From NCBI RefSeq assembly GCF_000166195.2, contig NZ_CM001403.1:4420432-4484431 (forward strand): a DNA stretch of 64,000 bases, read 5' to 3'. The notes under the pieces were generated by a model. That model saw nothing but the letters and a program-made list of their open reading frames with translations, was not told the origin of the DNA and made no database searches. Shown here in pieces: positions 1 through 7,971 of this stretch. Made by a program: the position numbers and the translations under genes. Within the stretch, counting starts at the first letter, position 1. Every line of letters starts with the position of its first letter. Origin of the DNA: Mucilaginibacter paludis DSM 18603. GTDB taxonomy: Bacteria; Bacteroidota; Bacteroidia; Sphingobacteriales; Sphingobacteriaceae.

Positions 1-735
1 TATAGATTGAGTAAGCAATTCGCGCAGGCACTCAACCCAGTCTTCAGCTTTGGTGAATTTATATTTCCCTGATGGTTGTATCTGCCAGTATTGCTTTTTT
101 AAAAGCGGTTTGCCAGGTTCCAACAGGAGATACCTGGCAGCAGGTAAAAAAAATATTTCTTTATCAAAGGTGATACCGGAATGATGCCGGGTGAAGGATT
201 CTATCAATACGTCTTCATTAAAAACAGCGGGTGTTTGTTTAACGGCACGGATGCTTTTTATTTCAGTGGCCAAAATAAACTGGCTGGGTGTGTCGTAGTA
301 ATGAAAACGCCGAAAGCCAATATGATCAGTGGCCGCGAATAAGGTTTGTGTTTGTTTATTCCAGATAGCGAAGGCAAATTCTCCATCCAGGCGATCTGTA
401 CATTGTGGCCCCCATTTTTTATAAGCTTCCAGGATAATCAATGAATCGTGCAGGGATGGGTATTTGCCTGCATAGTCCAGGATGCGCGCCAACTCTTTGC
501 GGTTGTCGATACACGCGTCGGCCGTAATCACATAGGTATCATCTTCATAGGGAAGATGTTCATTTATTTGGAAAATATTGGTGATGAGTTGTTGATGGCC
601 TATTATTACCTGTTTGCTATGATAAACACCCGAGCCATCAACAGCCCTGTGTTGCATTGCTGTTTGCATGTCGCTGATGTCCGCCTGCTCTATGGGTTTT
701 CCATCCTTATTGATTATACCAAATATCGCGCCCAT
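1..735 (-). CDS. Asparagine-synthetase-like cyclase, copy 1 (partial, runs off left edge)
   Basis: The first 245 codons are visible; the C-terminal ATP-dependent synthetase domain lies outside the window. The start reads MGAIFGIINKDG, so the N-terminal class II amidotransferase fold is present, but position 2, which carries the nucleophilic Cys in true glutamine-dependent asparagine synthetases, is Gly. Glutaminase activity is therefore not expected. Loss of this Cys is usual in lasso-peptide cyclases of the asparagine synthetase family, which adenylate a side-chain carboxylate and close a macrolactam. The start is fixed by the upstream formyltransferase, whose stop lies one base before this ATG, so the two are surely co-transcribed. 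It is a paralogue of the complete gene at 4398-6296. Peptide cyclase is inferred from context; another amide-forming role remains possible. Confidence 0.8.
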   Translation of the reverse strand, partial: MGAIFGIINKDGKPIEQADISDMQTAMQHRAVDGSGVYHSKQVIIGHQQLITNIFQINEHLPYEDDTYVITADACIDNRKELARILDYAGKYPSLHDSLIILEAYKKWGPQCTDRLDGEFAFAIWNKQTQTLFAATDHIGFRRFHYYDTPSQFILATEIKSIRAVKQTPAVFNEDVLIESFTRHHSGITFDKEIFFLPAARYLLLEPGKPLLKKQYWQIQPSGKYKFTKAEDWVECLRELLTQSI

Positions 736-736
736 G

Positions 737-1681
737 TTATTGTTTAAAAGTTAAATCCTGCAAGCCAAACTGTATGCCTTTGTTTAGTCCCCACTGCCTG
801 GCATCATAGGCGGGTACGAAGCAGTCATTCAGGAATAACATGTTTACATTGATTAGTTTACCGTCTTTACACAGGATATGTAAAGATTGATCATCGTTGA
901 TTATGGTGTCGGCCTGCAGGTTATCAGCGCTATCAATAGCGCTGATAACCTGGGCATCCATTAGCTTTACTTCCTGTTGTTGAAACCAGGTAAGGGCACC
1001 TTTGTTCCATGGGTTGCAGGCACGTACCAGGTTGCAGATCTCAATAGCGCTCATTGTTTGCCGGTTGATAAGTACATTATTCAACTGCGGGCGTTTCTGG
1101 TAAGCTGTATCATTGGGGTTGGTGGGTATTTCCGGAATAGGTAGTTTGTTTATGAACAAATGCAATACAAAGACCACGCCTTCTATACATAACTGGCTCA
1201 ATACCTGGTTGGCCAGTTGATAATTGTAATGAGGGAGATTGTCTGTTGTTTTAGTCCACGCCATTGGCCCATCGTCAATTTTAGATGACAGATGATGGAT
1301 GGTAAGCCCTATTTTATCAAGCCCTTTTTTTAATTGCCAGAATACAGGTACCGGACCTTTGAAGCCGGGTAAAACACCAAAGTGTATATTGAATAGCCTG
1401 GCAGGGTGGTTTTTTAGCCGTTCAAGCCGTATCAGATGCGGGTAGACCAATATAAAGCCAATATCATAATTGCCCTTTTGCAGCCAGGTATAGAGGTCTT
1501 TATCAGCATTGCGTTCTTCTGTAAAGGGTAGTTTGGTTTGTTGCACAAAAGCTTTTACCTTCTGCTGCACAAAAGCATCTTTGGCAGGGCTCAAAAAAAT
1601 ATGCACCTGCAATTGTTGCATTGCAAGTGTATACGCCATTGGGATAAAAGAATCTGAGTTAGAAACAATGCCTATTCGCAT
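737..1681 (-). CDS. Formyltransferase family protein, copy 1
   Basis: A 314-residue protein of the methionyl-tRNA/sugar formyltransferase superfamily. These enzymes move a formyl group from 10-formyl-tetrahydrofolate to an amine. The catalytic Asn-x-His pair is seen at N98 and H100 (LFNIHFGVLPG), followed by a Gly-Pro-rich stretch and the Asp of a D-x-G-type motif at D136. A C-terminal Fmt-like domain is suggested by VRACNPWNKGALTW near residue 228. It is too divergent to be the housekeeping Fmt. It sits one base upstream of an asparagine-synthetase-like cyclase and is clearly homologous end to end with the protein at 6419-7342, so formyltransferase plus cyclase is a repeated unit. The substrate is unknown: a peptide amine or an amino sugar are both possible. 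Confidence 0.85.
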   Translation of the reverse strand: MRIGIVSNSDSFIPMAYTLAMQQLQVHIFLSPAKDAFVQQKVKAFVQQTKLPFTEERNADKDLYTWLQKGNYDIGFILVYPHLIRLERLKNHPARLFNIHFGVLPGFKGPVPVFWQLKKGLDKIGLTIHHLSSKIDDGPMAWTKTTDNLPHYNYQLANQVLSQLCIEGVVFVLHLFINKLPIPEIPTNPNDTAYQKRPQLNNVLINRQTMSAIEICNLVRACNPWNKGALTWFQQQEVKLMDAQVISAIDSADNLQADTIINDDQSLHILCKDGKLINVNMLFLNDCFVPAYDARQWGLNKGIQFGLQDLTFKQ

Positions 1682-1761
1682 GCGATAATATCATTAGCAC
1701 CAAACGTAAAACAAATTTTCGTATTGTGGTATAAGCATAAAGGCCGGAGGCAGTTGACGCA

Positions 1762-2160
1762 TTAGAAATCGTGAATAGTTAATAATTTGAGAAGGTAGTC
1801 GTTATCCCAAGCTGCTTTAAGCCTTTTTCCTTTGGTGCTTCTTTTGCTTGATGTTTCGGCCTTAAGGATATTAAGCGCCATTTTTCTGACCAGGGCAAGA
1901 TTCTCAGCATCTTGTCCGGACCTTGCCCTGGTGTAATCCTCACCGAAACTAACATTGAGTTGCCAATGCAGGTTGTTTTCAATGTCCCAGTGTTTACGTA
2001 TCGATTCGTTAAAAAAGGCGGCATCAACTGTTAGGCTGGAGATATAATAGCGGGTTTGCTGACCGATTTTCTCGTTAACATCCTTGGTTGATTCGATTTT
2101 GACAATACTTTTCAGCCCTTTTCAGTTTTGCTTCCTTTCAATATTTCTTGTGCAAAACCT
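1762..2160 (-). pseudogene. ISAs1-family transposase remnant (C-terminal part)
   Basis: Read on the minus strand, one frame stays open for more than 115 codons without an ATG near its beginning, and ends in TAA at 1762. It contains RYYISSL, then RKHWDIENNLHWQLNVSF and GEDYTRARSGQDAEN, which match the conserved C-terminal block of ISAs1/H-repeat transposases (R-HW-IEN-LHW-LDV-F-ED-R). An in-frame TGA interrupts it near 2119 and the N-terminal catalytic part is missing, so it is a dead fragment. It separates formyltransferase copy 1 from the kinase gene and suggests past rearrangement of the peptide locus. Confidence 0.85.
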
Positions 2161-2445
2161 CCGATTTTTCCCTTTTTAGTGCGTCAGCCCTGCTTCAGGC
2201 CTAAATAATCACGGGTGTTCATATCCATGATTTCGGTTTTGTTATCAATTGATTGGCTAAAAAATTGACGTCATTACGTTTTGAGTATAGATTGTAAGTT
2301 GAGCATTCAAGAAAAAGTTTATAATTGTTGATAACAAATATAATTCTTAATAATAGTTTTCAACCCTCAAAGTATCATAAACTTTAAAAACTAATACGAT
2401 CATCATATTTTAATTTGTTTATTTGTAATACTAACCTATTATAAA
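2161..2445. other. AT-rich spacer upstream of the kinase gene
   Basis: Between the transposase remnant and the kinase start there is no convincing open frame. The stretch is strongly AT-rich and should hold the promoter of the kinase-sulfotransferase pair. A TTTATTTG segment about 30 bases before the start resembles the Bacteroidota -7 box, but no clear TTG lies at the right distance. Confidence 0.4.
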
Positions 2446-3354
2446 ATGTATCACTACTGGGGATTTGGACTACACATCCTATCGGAGATTGAATTTCCGG
2501 AATTATTGCCTTTTGAGTTTGATGTGCCTGATGTTACGATCCGTTTTGGGAAAACACCTGAAACACTACAAGGCGATGATGTTGTACATAGGGTAAGAGT
2601 ATCTATGAGCCCTAATGAATATTTATTAAAAACGCTTGGTATTGCCAGTTACTATGCCGCCAACGGGAACAAAATTATTATAGAGCCATTAGATGATGTA
2701 GATGAAAAAAGCGTTCGTTTGTTTTTGTTAAGTAATGCTTTTGCTGCTATACTTCATCAACGTAGTGTTGTACCCTTGCATGCTTCTGCAATTATTGCTA
2801 ACGACGGCCTTATTTTAATTTGTGGGAATTCAAAAGCTGGTAAATCTACTTTGTTAAAAGCGCTTAATTTAGATGGCTTTGAAATTTTCTCTGATGATAT
2901 TTGTGTTTTAAACAAGAGCAAAAGTAATGATGTTGTAGCTTATTCATCTTATCCCATGCTGAAATTATGGGAGGATAGCTATGATAAGATTGGGCTTGAT
3001 GTACCGGATAATTCTTTAAGAATTCGTTCTGAACTTCCTAAATATGCTAATTTTTACCACGACAAGTTTCAAACAAAATCATATCCTATCCGTGGTATTT
3101 TTGTATTAGACACCGTAGATAGTTTTGATGAGATCAATTTAAGCAAGCTTAATAAGATGCAGGCTTTTGTAGAAATACAAAGAAATTGCTATAGACCGTT
3201 TCAATTACAGAGTATGAATAAAAAAGCCACCCTGTTGCCTATTGCTGCATATCTGGCTGAGAACAAGCCGGTATATAAGATGGTCCGGTCTGTTCAGTTT
3301 AATACAACAACCCGAATGGTAGCGCTTATCAAATCAATTGCAGCTGATTTATGA
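2446..3354 (+). CDS. HPr-kinase-like (lasso peptide kinase-type) protein
   Basis: A 302-residue protein with the HPr kinase/phosphorylase C-terminal fold: a Walker A loop at G127-S134 (GNSKAGKS), an LHAS motif at 111-114 and an acidic FSDD at 148-151 corresponding to the metal-binding Asp region. Stand-alone homologues in lasso clusters (the PadeK/ThcoK type) phosphorylate the C-terminal Ser of precursor peptides. True HprK works on HPr of the sugar phosphotransferase system, and no such genes are nearby. The stop overlaps the start of the sulfotransferase gene by four bases (ATGA), so translation is coupled. The candidate precursor at 4210-4335 ends in Ser, which fits. Function as a peptide kinase is inferred from family and context. 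Confidence 0.85.
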   Translation: MYHYWGFGLHILSEIEFPELLPFEFDVPDVTIRFGKTPETLQGDDVVHRVRVSMSPNEYLLKTLGIASYYAANGNKIIIEPLDDVDEKSVRLFLLSNAFAAILHQRSVVPLHASAIIANDGLILICGNSKAGKSTLLKALNLDGFEIFSDDICVLNKSKSNDVVAYSSYPMLKLWEDSYDKIGLDVPDNSLRIRSELPKYANFYHDKFQTKSYPIRGIFVLDTVDSFDEINLSKLNKMQAFVEIQRNCYRPFQLQSMNKKATLLPIAAYLAENKPVYKMVRSVQFNTTTRMVALIKSIAADL

Positions 3355-4193
3355 AAAAAAATATAGTTTGGCTTGCTTCCTACCCAAAAAGCGGAAACAC
3401 CTGGTTCAGATCATTTTTATATGCGTTATTAACTGATGTATCTGTTGATATTAATAGGCTGAATGAAATTTGTTCTAATTTCTCGTATAAAGGCTTTTTT
3501 CGCAAAATGACTGATTTTTCGCCTGATTATTTTTATGATTCAGAAATTAAATGCCTTTTACCGGAGGTGTATCAGCAATACGCGTTAGACAGGCCGGATA
3601 TTAGCTACTTTAAAATACATGATGCCTTTACATTTAACTTGCTCGGTGAACCCATTGTTCCGGAGCAAGTAACAATGGGAGCTATATATTTAATACGGAA
3701 TCCATTAGATGTGTCAATATCGTTAGCCAGGCACTATGATTTTAGCATTGACGAAAGCATTGAAATGATGAATAATCATCATTATGTTATTGCCGAACAA
3801 AAAAACAACCTGAATGTTAAAACGCAGTTTCAGCAATTATTAAAATCGTGGCGATTGCATGTAGAAAGCTGGACCAGATTGCCAAATTTTCCGGTAGCTG
3901 TAGTTAGATATGAAGACATGTTAGATAAGCCACTGGAAACCTTTTCAAGAGCATTAAACCTTTTGGATTTAAAATTCACAAACGAACAGATAAACAAGGC
4001 TATTGAAGCAAGCAGTTTTTTCAAACTAAAAAAACAAGAGCAGGCGAGTGGTTTTATAGAAAAACCAGCCAAAGCCAAAATGTTTTTCAATGATGGCAAG
4101 AAGGATAACTGGAAAGAGATTTTACACAATAGCCAAATACAAAAAATTCTTCATGAAAATGAAGAATTAATGAAGTTGTATAACTATTGTTAA
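3351..4193 (+). CDS. Sulfotransferase domain protein
   Basis: A 280-residue cytosolic-type sulfotransferase. The PAPS 5'-phosphosulfate loop is seen at residues 11-18 (YPKSGNTW) and the 3'-phosphate-binding stretch near residues 122-140 (LIRNPLDVSISLARHY). The length is normal for the family. It overlaps the kinase gene by four bases and ends only 16 bases from the convergent candidate precursor gene. In this setting it probably sulfates the peptide product or a related small molecule; the acceptor cannot be read from sequence. The precursor has several Ser and Thr residues but no Tyr. Confidence 0.85.
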   Translation: MKKNIVWLASYPKSGNTWFRSFLYALLTDVSVDINRLNEICSNFSYKGFFRKMTDFSPDYFYDSEIKCLLPEVYQQYALDRPDISYFKIHDAFTFNLLGEPIVPEQVTMGAIYLIRNPLDVSISLARHYDFSIDESIEMMNNHHYVIAEQKNNLNVKTQFQQLLKSWRLHVESWTRLPNFPVAVVRYEDMLDKPLETFSRALNLLDLKFTNEQINKAIEASSFFKLKKQEQASGFIEKPAKAKMFFNDGKKDNWKEILHNSQIQKILHENEELMKLYNYC

Positions 4194-4209
4194 TTAAGTA
4201 TGGCTTATA

Positions 4210-4335
4210 TTAACTATGAGTACTTCCTGGCCCTGCGTCAGATCCTGGACCTGAATTAAGCTGGATCAACTCTTTATCAATATTTACAATTTGGGGGCAT
4301 TCCCAGGTTTTCTTTTTGTCCGTTGTGTTTTCCAT
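4210..4335 (-). CDS. Candidate RiPP (lasso-like) precursor peptide
   Basis: A 41-residue frame too short for most gene callers. The leader-like half has a Lys-rich start and W11-x-x-P14-x-I16-V17-x-I19, similar in spacing to the aromatic-x-x-Pro-x-hydrophobic recognition motif of lasso leaders. The C-terminal part is SGPGSDAGPGSTHS, a GPG-rich segment recalling the AGPG start of the paeninodin core, with GPGS repeated and a C-terminal Ser suited to the kinase family encoded next door. It lies 62 bases downstream of the complete cyclase gene on the same strand. Departures from the canonical form: no Thr just before the core, and the only Asp in the GPG-rich part is D33, giving a 7-9 residue ring only if the core starts at Q25, L26 or N27. 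The processing site is unknown. Confidence 0.65.
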   Translation of the reverse strand: MENTTDKKKTWECPQIVNIDKELIQLNSGPGSDAGPGSTHS

Positions 4336-4397
4336 AATTTTACTTTATTGGTTATAATCAAAAATAATGTTTTTTTTTAATATTCATTGTATGAAAA

Positions 4398-6296
4398 CTA
4401 AAAATATTGATACCCTTTTTTTATCAACCACTGGGTATGCTCTTCAAATATGATAGCTTGTGCAAGCATCAAGCTTTTTACAGGGAAACGAAGACCTGGC
4501 TCTGTGGCAAAAAGCTCTTTACTACAATTACTCATTTTTTTCTTGTCAATAAACATAAAATCGAGTTCATTATCATCGTCTGTATTATTTATAAAGCGCT
4601 CTGCAATTGATCTTTGTGAAAGAAAACGCCTGAAAAAATCTGGCGTGTATGCCCTTTTATCATCACGGGTTATAATTTCGTTAGGCACAATTCCTTCCAT
4701 GGCTCTTTTTAACAAACTACGACTTTGCCCATCAAGAATAAACTGTTCGGGAGGAACGTCGAAAAAGAATTCTGTCAGCCCCTTGTCCATCATCAGGGCG
4801 CTGTACTCAGTATTATAATAAGTTCCATAAGAATGCATCGTAGTAAAAAATTTGCCTATTACCCCCGAGTCTATATTTTTGATCAGATCTTTTCTATATG
4901 GATGCCCATAACTCGACTTATTATTGATTTTTAAATTAATGTGGTCTTTAAACACATACTCATCTTTTACAACAGCACGAAGTGGGTTATAAACATGTTT
5001 AAAAAACAAGGTATTATCCAGTATCTCAGCTTTAATAGCTTGCAGCAACGATCGAGATTTAGTGATTTCAAAAAGACTTCCTTTCCCCTTCTCTAAATTG
5101 AAGTATTTATACGCTTTTAATAGATTTCCACGTATGATAAATTCATATATTGAATCAATACCTCTGTTAGACACTGTCATATCCCCTCCGAAGCCAGACA
5201 ATAAGATATTTACGTCTCTCTTCTTTACTTCAGAAAATAAAGCGTTATCTAAATAGTGATATTGAAACGGAGGGGTTGAGTATTTATTAAAAGTGTCTTC
5301 CAAATGGCTAAATGGGCCTATATTGGCATCGGGCCAAACAAAAGTTTGATCCATATTCTCAAAATGCTTACCAATTATCTTTATATAGTGCCTTTCATCC
5401 TTTTCGGGACCTATGTGATGCTCTGGGAGTACAGAAGAAAAAGAGTAAAGCGTTTTATTTTGCTTTGCAAGGATGTTAGCAGCAATTGATGCAACAAATG
5501 AAGAATCTAAGCCCCCACTTAATAGCACACCTACATTTTGATCTGTTTCAAGCCTGTTTGCAACGGCCTGAGTTAGTAACTCTCTTAAGCAATCACTCCA
5601 GTCATCATGTTTCTTAAATTTGTATTTATTTATAGCTTTTACAAACCAATATTTTTTTATTATCAAAGGTCTATTTACACCTACAGAAAGTTGACTTGCA
5701 GCTATTAATTCAAATATTTCGGTATCAAATGTAGCACCCTTATATGCCCTTTTAAAATGCCTTACAATTGAATCTGAATTAAATATCTTTTTGGTGAAAT
5801 TGGCATCAACTATACCTTTGATTTCTGATGAAAATACGAACAACTGTGGCGAATCGTAATAAAACAACGACCTAAAACCCATGTGGTCTGTGGCCGCAAA
5901 GAGTTGCTTTGATAGTTTATCCCAAATAACAAATACAAACTCACCCTCAAGATAATCAGTGCATTTTTCCTGCCACTTTTTGTAACATTCTAAAATTATC
6001 TTAGAGTCGTGTAAAAAGGCATATTTCTTTTCATAACCTAACGTGTGAGACAATGCACGCCTGTTATATATTTTCGCATCACTAACAACAACAAATCGTT
6101 CATCTTCAAAAGGCAATTGCTCATTTTTCTGGTAAATATTGGTAATTAAGTTATGGTGGCGCAAAAAAACATTGGCTTGGTGATATTGACCAGAACTATT
6201 TACTGCTCTATGGGCTAATGTGTTTTGTATTTTTGCAATAGTTTCATCATTTGTATTGCGCCCTGTTTTATCAATGATTCCAAAAATAGCACTCAT
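4398..6296 (-). CDS. Asparagine-synthetase-like peptide cyclase, copy 2 (complete)
   Basis: A 632-residue two-domain protein. The N-terminal amidotransferase-like domain (about 1-210) begins MSAIFGIIDK: the catalytic Cys2 is replaced by Ser, and the paralogue at the left edge has Gly there. The C-terminal synthetase domain keeps the ATP pyrophosphatase loop SGGLDSS at 260-266. This combination, dead glutaminase and live adenylating domain, is typical of lasso cyclases (McjC type). The candidate precursor follows 62 bases after the stop; the formyltransferase precedes with 122 bases between. The gene is much more AT-rich than copy 1. A role in amide closure of the precursor is an inference; an authentic ammonia-dependent asparagine synthetase is the main alternative. 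Confidence 0.88.
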   Translation of the reverse strand: MSAIFGIIDKTGRNTNDETIAKIQNTLAHRAVNSSGQYHQANVFLRHHNLITNIYQKNEQLPFEDERFVVVSDAKIYNRRALSHTLGYEKKYAFLHDSKIILECYKKWQEKCTDYLEGEFVFVIWDKLSKQLFAATDHMGFRSLFYYDSPQLFVFSSEIKGIVDANFTKKIFNSDSIVRHFKRAYKGATFDTEIFELIAASQLSVGVNRPLIIKKYWFVKAINKYKFKKHDDWSDCLRELLTQAVANRLETDQNVGVLLSGGLDSSFVASIAANILAKQNKTLYSFSSVLPEHHIGPEKDERHYIKIIGKHFENMDQTFVWPDANIGPFSHLEDTFNKYSTPPFQYHYLDNALFSEVKKRDVNILLSGFGGDMTVSNRGIDSIYEFIIRGNLLKAYKYFNLEKGKGSLFEITKSRSLLQAIKAEILDNTLFFKHVYNPLRAVVKDEYVFKDHINLKINNKSSYGHPYRKDLIKNIDSGVIGKFFTTMHSYGTYYNTEYSALMMDKGLTEFFFDVPPEQFILDGQSRSLLKRAMEGIVPNEIITRDDKRAYTPDFFRRFLSQRSIAERFINNTDDDNELDFMFIDKKKMSNCSKELFATEPGLRFPVKSLMLAQAIIFEEHTQWLIKKGYQYF

Positions 6297-6418
6297 AGCT
6301 TATTTATTTTATATAAAATATGGGGGCAAAAAACAGTTTTTTTAATAAAAACATAAACCTGATTGGTATCTGGTAACCTAAAAGCAAAGATCATCAAAAC
6401 TTGCATTTTGCTAATAAG

Positions 6419-7342
6419 TTATCCTAATTCTGTATCTTTATTTAAACCTAAATATTTGCATTGGTATCCAGGGATAAAGCACTCATTATAAAACAGCATG
6501 TTAATATTAATAAGGTTATCATCCTTACAATAAATCAATAACCTGTGTTCTGCTTCTACAATAGTGCCGGGTTTAGTTTTTGTTGCTAAATTGCTTGCTT
6601 GAGTAACAATAGTAGCATCTATCAATTTTATTTCCTGTCCGTTAAAAGACGTTAAAGCTCCTTTATTCCACGGATTACAAGCCCGCACCAGGTTGCATAT
6701 TGCAACGGAGCTCATTATTTGCCAATTGATTAATACATCACTTAATACAGGCCTTTTATGATAGGCTGACGTTAATTTGCTTGTATCAATTTCCGGTATT
6801 GGCATCCGGTGTGCCAATAATTGTAATATATAGAATACGCCTTCTATACAAAGTTGACTAAACAGCTTATTAACCAATTGATAATTATAATGTGGTAAAT
6901 CGTTAGTTTCTTTTGCCCAGACAACCGGGCCTGCGTCAAATTTAGAAGACAATTTATGAATGGACAGCCCTATTTTATCTATCCCGTTTTTCAGTTGCCA
7001 AAATACAGGAACGGGACCCCTAAATCCAGGCAACGGACCAAAATGGATATTAAATAATAGCGTAGGGCATTTTATTAGCCGATCCAAACGGATAAGATGG
7101 GGATAACCTAATATAAAGCAAATATCATAATTGCCCCCTTGCAACCAATGGTACAGATCATTATTGGCATTCGTTTCCTCTGTAAAAGATAATTTAGCTT
7201 GTTTAACAAAGGCTAATACCTTTTGATGAACAAAAGCATCTTTAGGTGGGCTAAAAAAAACATACACTTGCAGTTGTTGGGCTGCAAGTGTATAAGCGAA
7301 AGGAATAAAGGAATCGGTATTAGAAATAACACCTATACGCAT
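6419..7342 (-). CDS. Formyltransferase family protein, copy 2
   Basis: A 307-residue paralogue of the protein at 737-1681, alike from the first residue (MRIGVISNTDSFIP against MRIGIVSNSDSFIP). Catalytic N98, H100 and D136 are at identical positions, and the C-terminal VRACNPWNKGALT block is shared. It follows the third tail-collar gene after 33 bases and precedes the complete cyclase gene, forming a probable operon of three collar genes, formyltransferase, cyclase and precursor. The repeated pairing with a cyclase argues that formylation is part of the same pathway. The acceptor amine is unknown. Activity is likely because the catalytic residues are intact. Confidence 0.85.
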   Translation of the reverse strand: MRIGVISNTDSFIPFAYTLAAQQLQVYVFFSPPKDAFVHQKVLAFVKQAKLSFTEETNANNDLYHWLQGGNYDICFILGYPHLIRLDRLIKCPTLLFNIHFGPLPGFRGPVPVFWQLKNGIDKIGLSIHKLSSKFDAGPVVWAKETNDLPHYNYQLVNKLFSQLCIEGVFYILQLLAHRMPIPEIDTSKLTSAYHKRPVLSDVLINWQIMSSVAICNLVRACNPWNKGALTSFNGQEIKLIDATIVTQASNLATKTKPGTIVEAEHRLLIYCKDDNLININMLFYNECFIPGYQCKYLGLNKDTELG

Positions 7343-7375
7343 AACTAAATGGGGTTATCTGTGTAAACATACAAA

Positions 7376-7927
7376 CTATGAATGGGTTGGAAATAACCCG
7401 TTCATACATATCATGTAGCTTACAACAGCAACCGGCATTATATTACTATGGAATGACGAATTACCTGCTGGTGTAATTGCAGACTGATTTAATGCCTGAA
7501 CAGTAAGACCAGCCGCATTACCAGGCAGATAACCTACCCCTGAAGCTGTAGGGGAACTAACCGAACCTAAATATGTAACTGTTGAAGGTACGTTTACACT
7601 AGGTGGATTGGTCACGGTACTCACCGTCATGGTATGTGAGTGGGCAGGTATTTGAGCTGTGGTTAATTGCACTTGTTCAGTACCTCCATTGGAGCCGATT
7701 GTCCTGTTGGTAAGACCAGCACCCTGTCCCATGGCTACTGCCAGGCGCCCCCTAAGATCGGGTATCTTGAAGGTTTGCACTCCATCGCCACCATAGGTGG
7801 TACCTATTAAGGCAAACAAAGCGTTATAGTTTGATATTTGCAAAAGTGATCCATCGCATATTAACCAGTCCTGGGGTGCGTATGCACCTGCGAAAGCCCT
7901 TATTTCTCCTAAATATGCATCTGCCAT
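7376..7927 (-). CDS. Phage tail-collar domain protein (microcystin-dependent-protein type), third in tandem
   Basis: A 183-residue protein of the tail-collar family (Pfam PF07484; the MdpB-like group). The N-terminal GEIRAFAGAYAPQDWLICDG, then YGGDGVQTFKIPDLRGR and a later QIPAHSH, are the family signature. There is no signal peptide. It is the last of three tandem relatives and lies 33 bases before formyltransferase copy 2. No other phage structural genes are present, so this is not a prophage. Its C-terminus is LFPTHS, where the two neighbours end IYPPRP and YYPVKP; the terminal THS also ends the candidate precursor. The role in the cluster is unknown. Confidence 0.9.
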   Translation of the reverse strand: MADAYLGEIRAFAGAYAPQDWLICDGSLLQISNYNALFALIGTTYGGDGVQTFKIPDLRGRLAVAMGQGAGLTNRTIGSNGGTEQVQLTTAQIPAHSHTMTVSTVTNPPSVNVPSTVTYLGSVSSPTASGVGYLPGNAAGLTVQALNQSAITPAGNSSFHSNIMPVAVVSYMICMNGLFPTHS

Positions 7928-7971
7928 ATTGGTAAGTTTTTATTAGTGATTAGATAGGTTAGGTATTTAAT

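Noticed and set aside
448..747. 99-residue open frame on the plus strand
   Set aside because: It is antisense to the cyclase-like gene, whose protein is clearly recognisable.
1779..2027. 82-residue open frame in the transposase remnant
   Set aside because: The transposase motifs are in another frame of the same strand; this frame is a shadow.
6297..6418. 34-residue open frame between formyltransferase copy 2 and the cyclase
   Set aside because: It has no leader or core features and ends across the cyclase start; likely chance.
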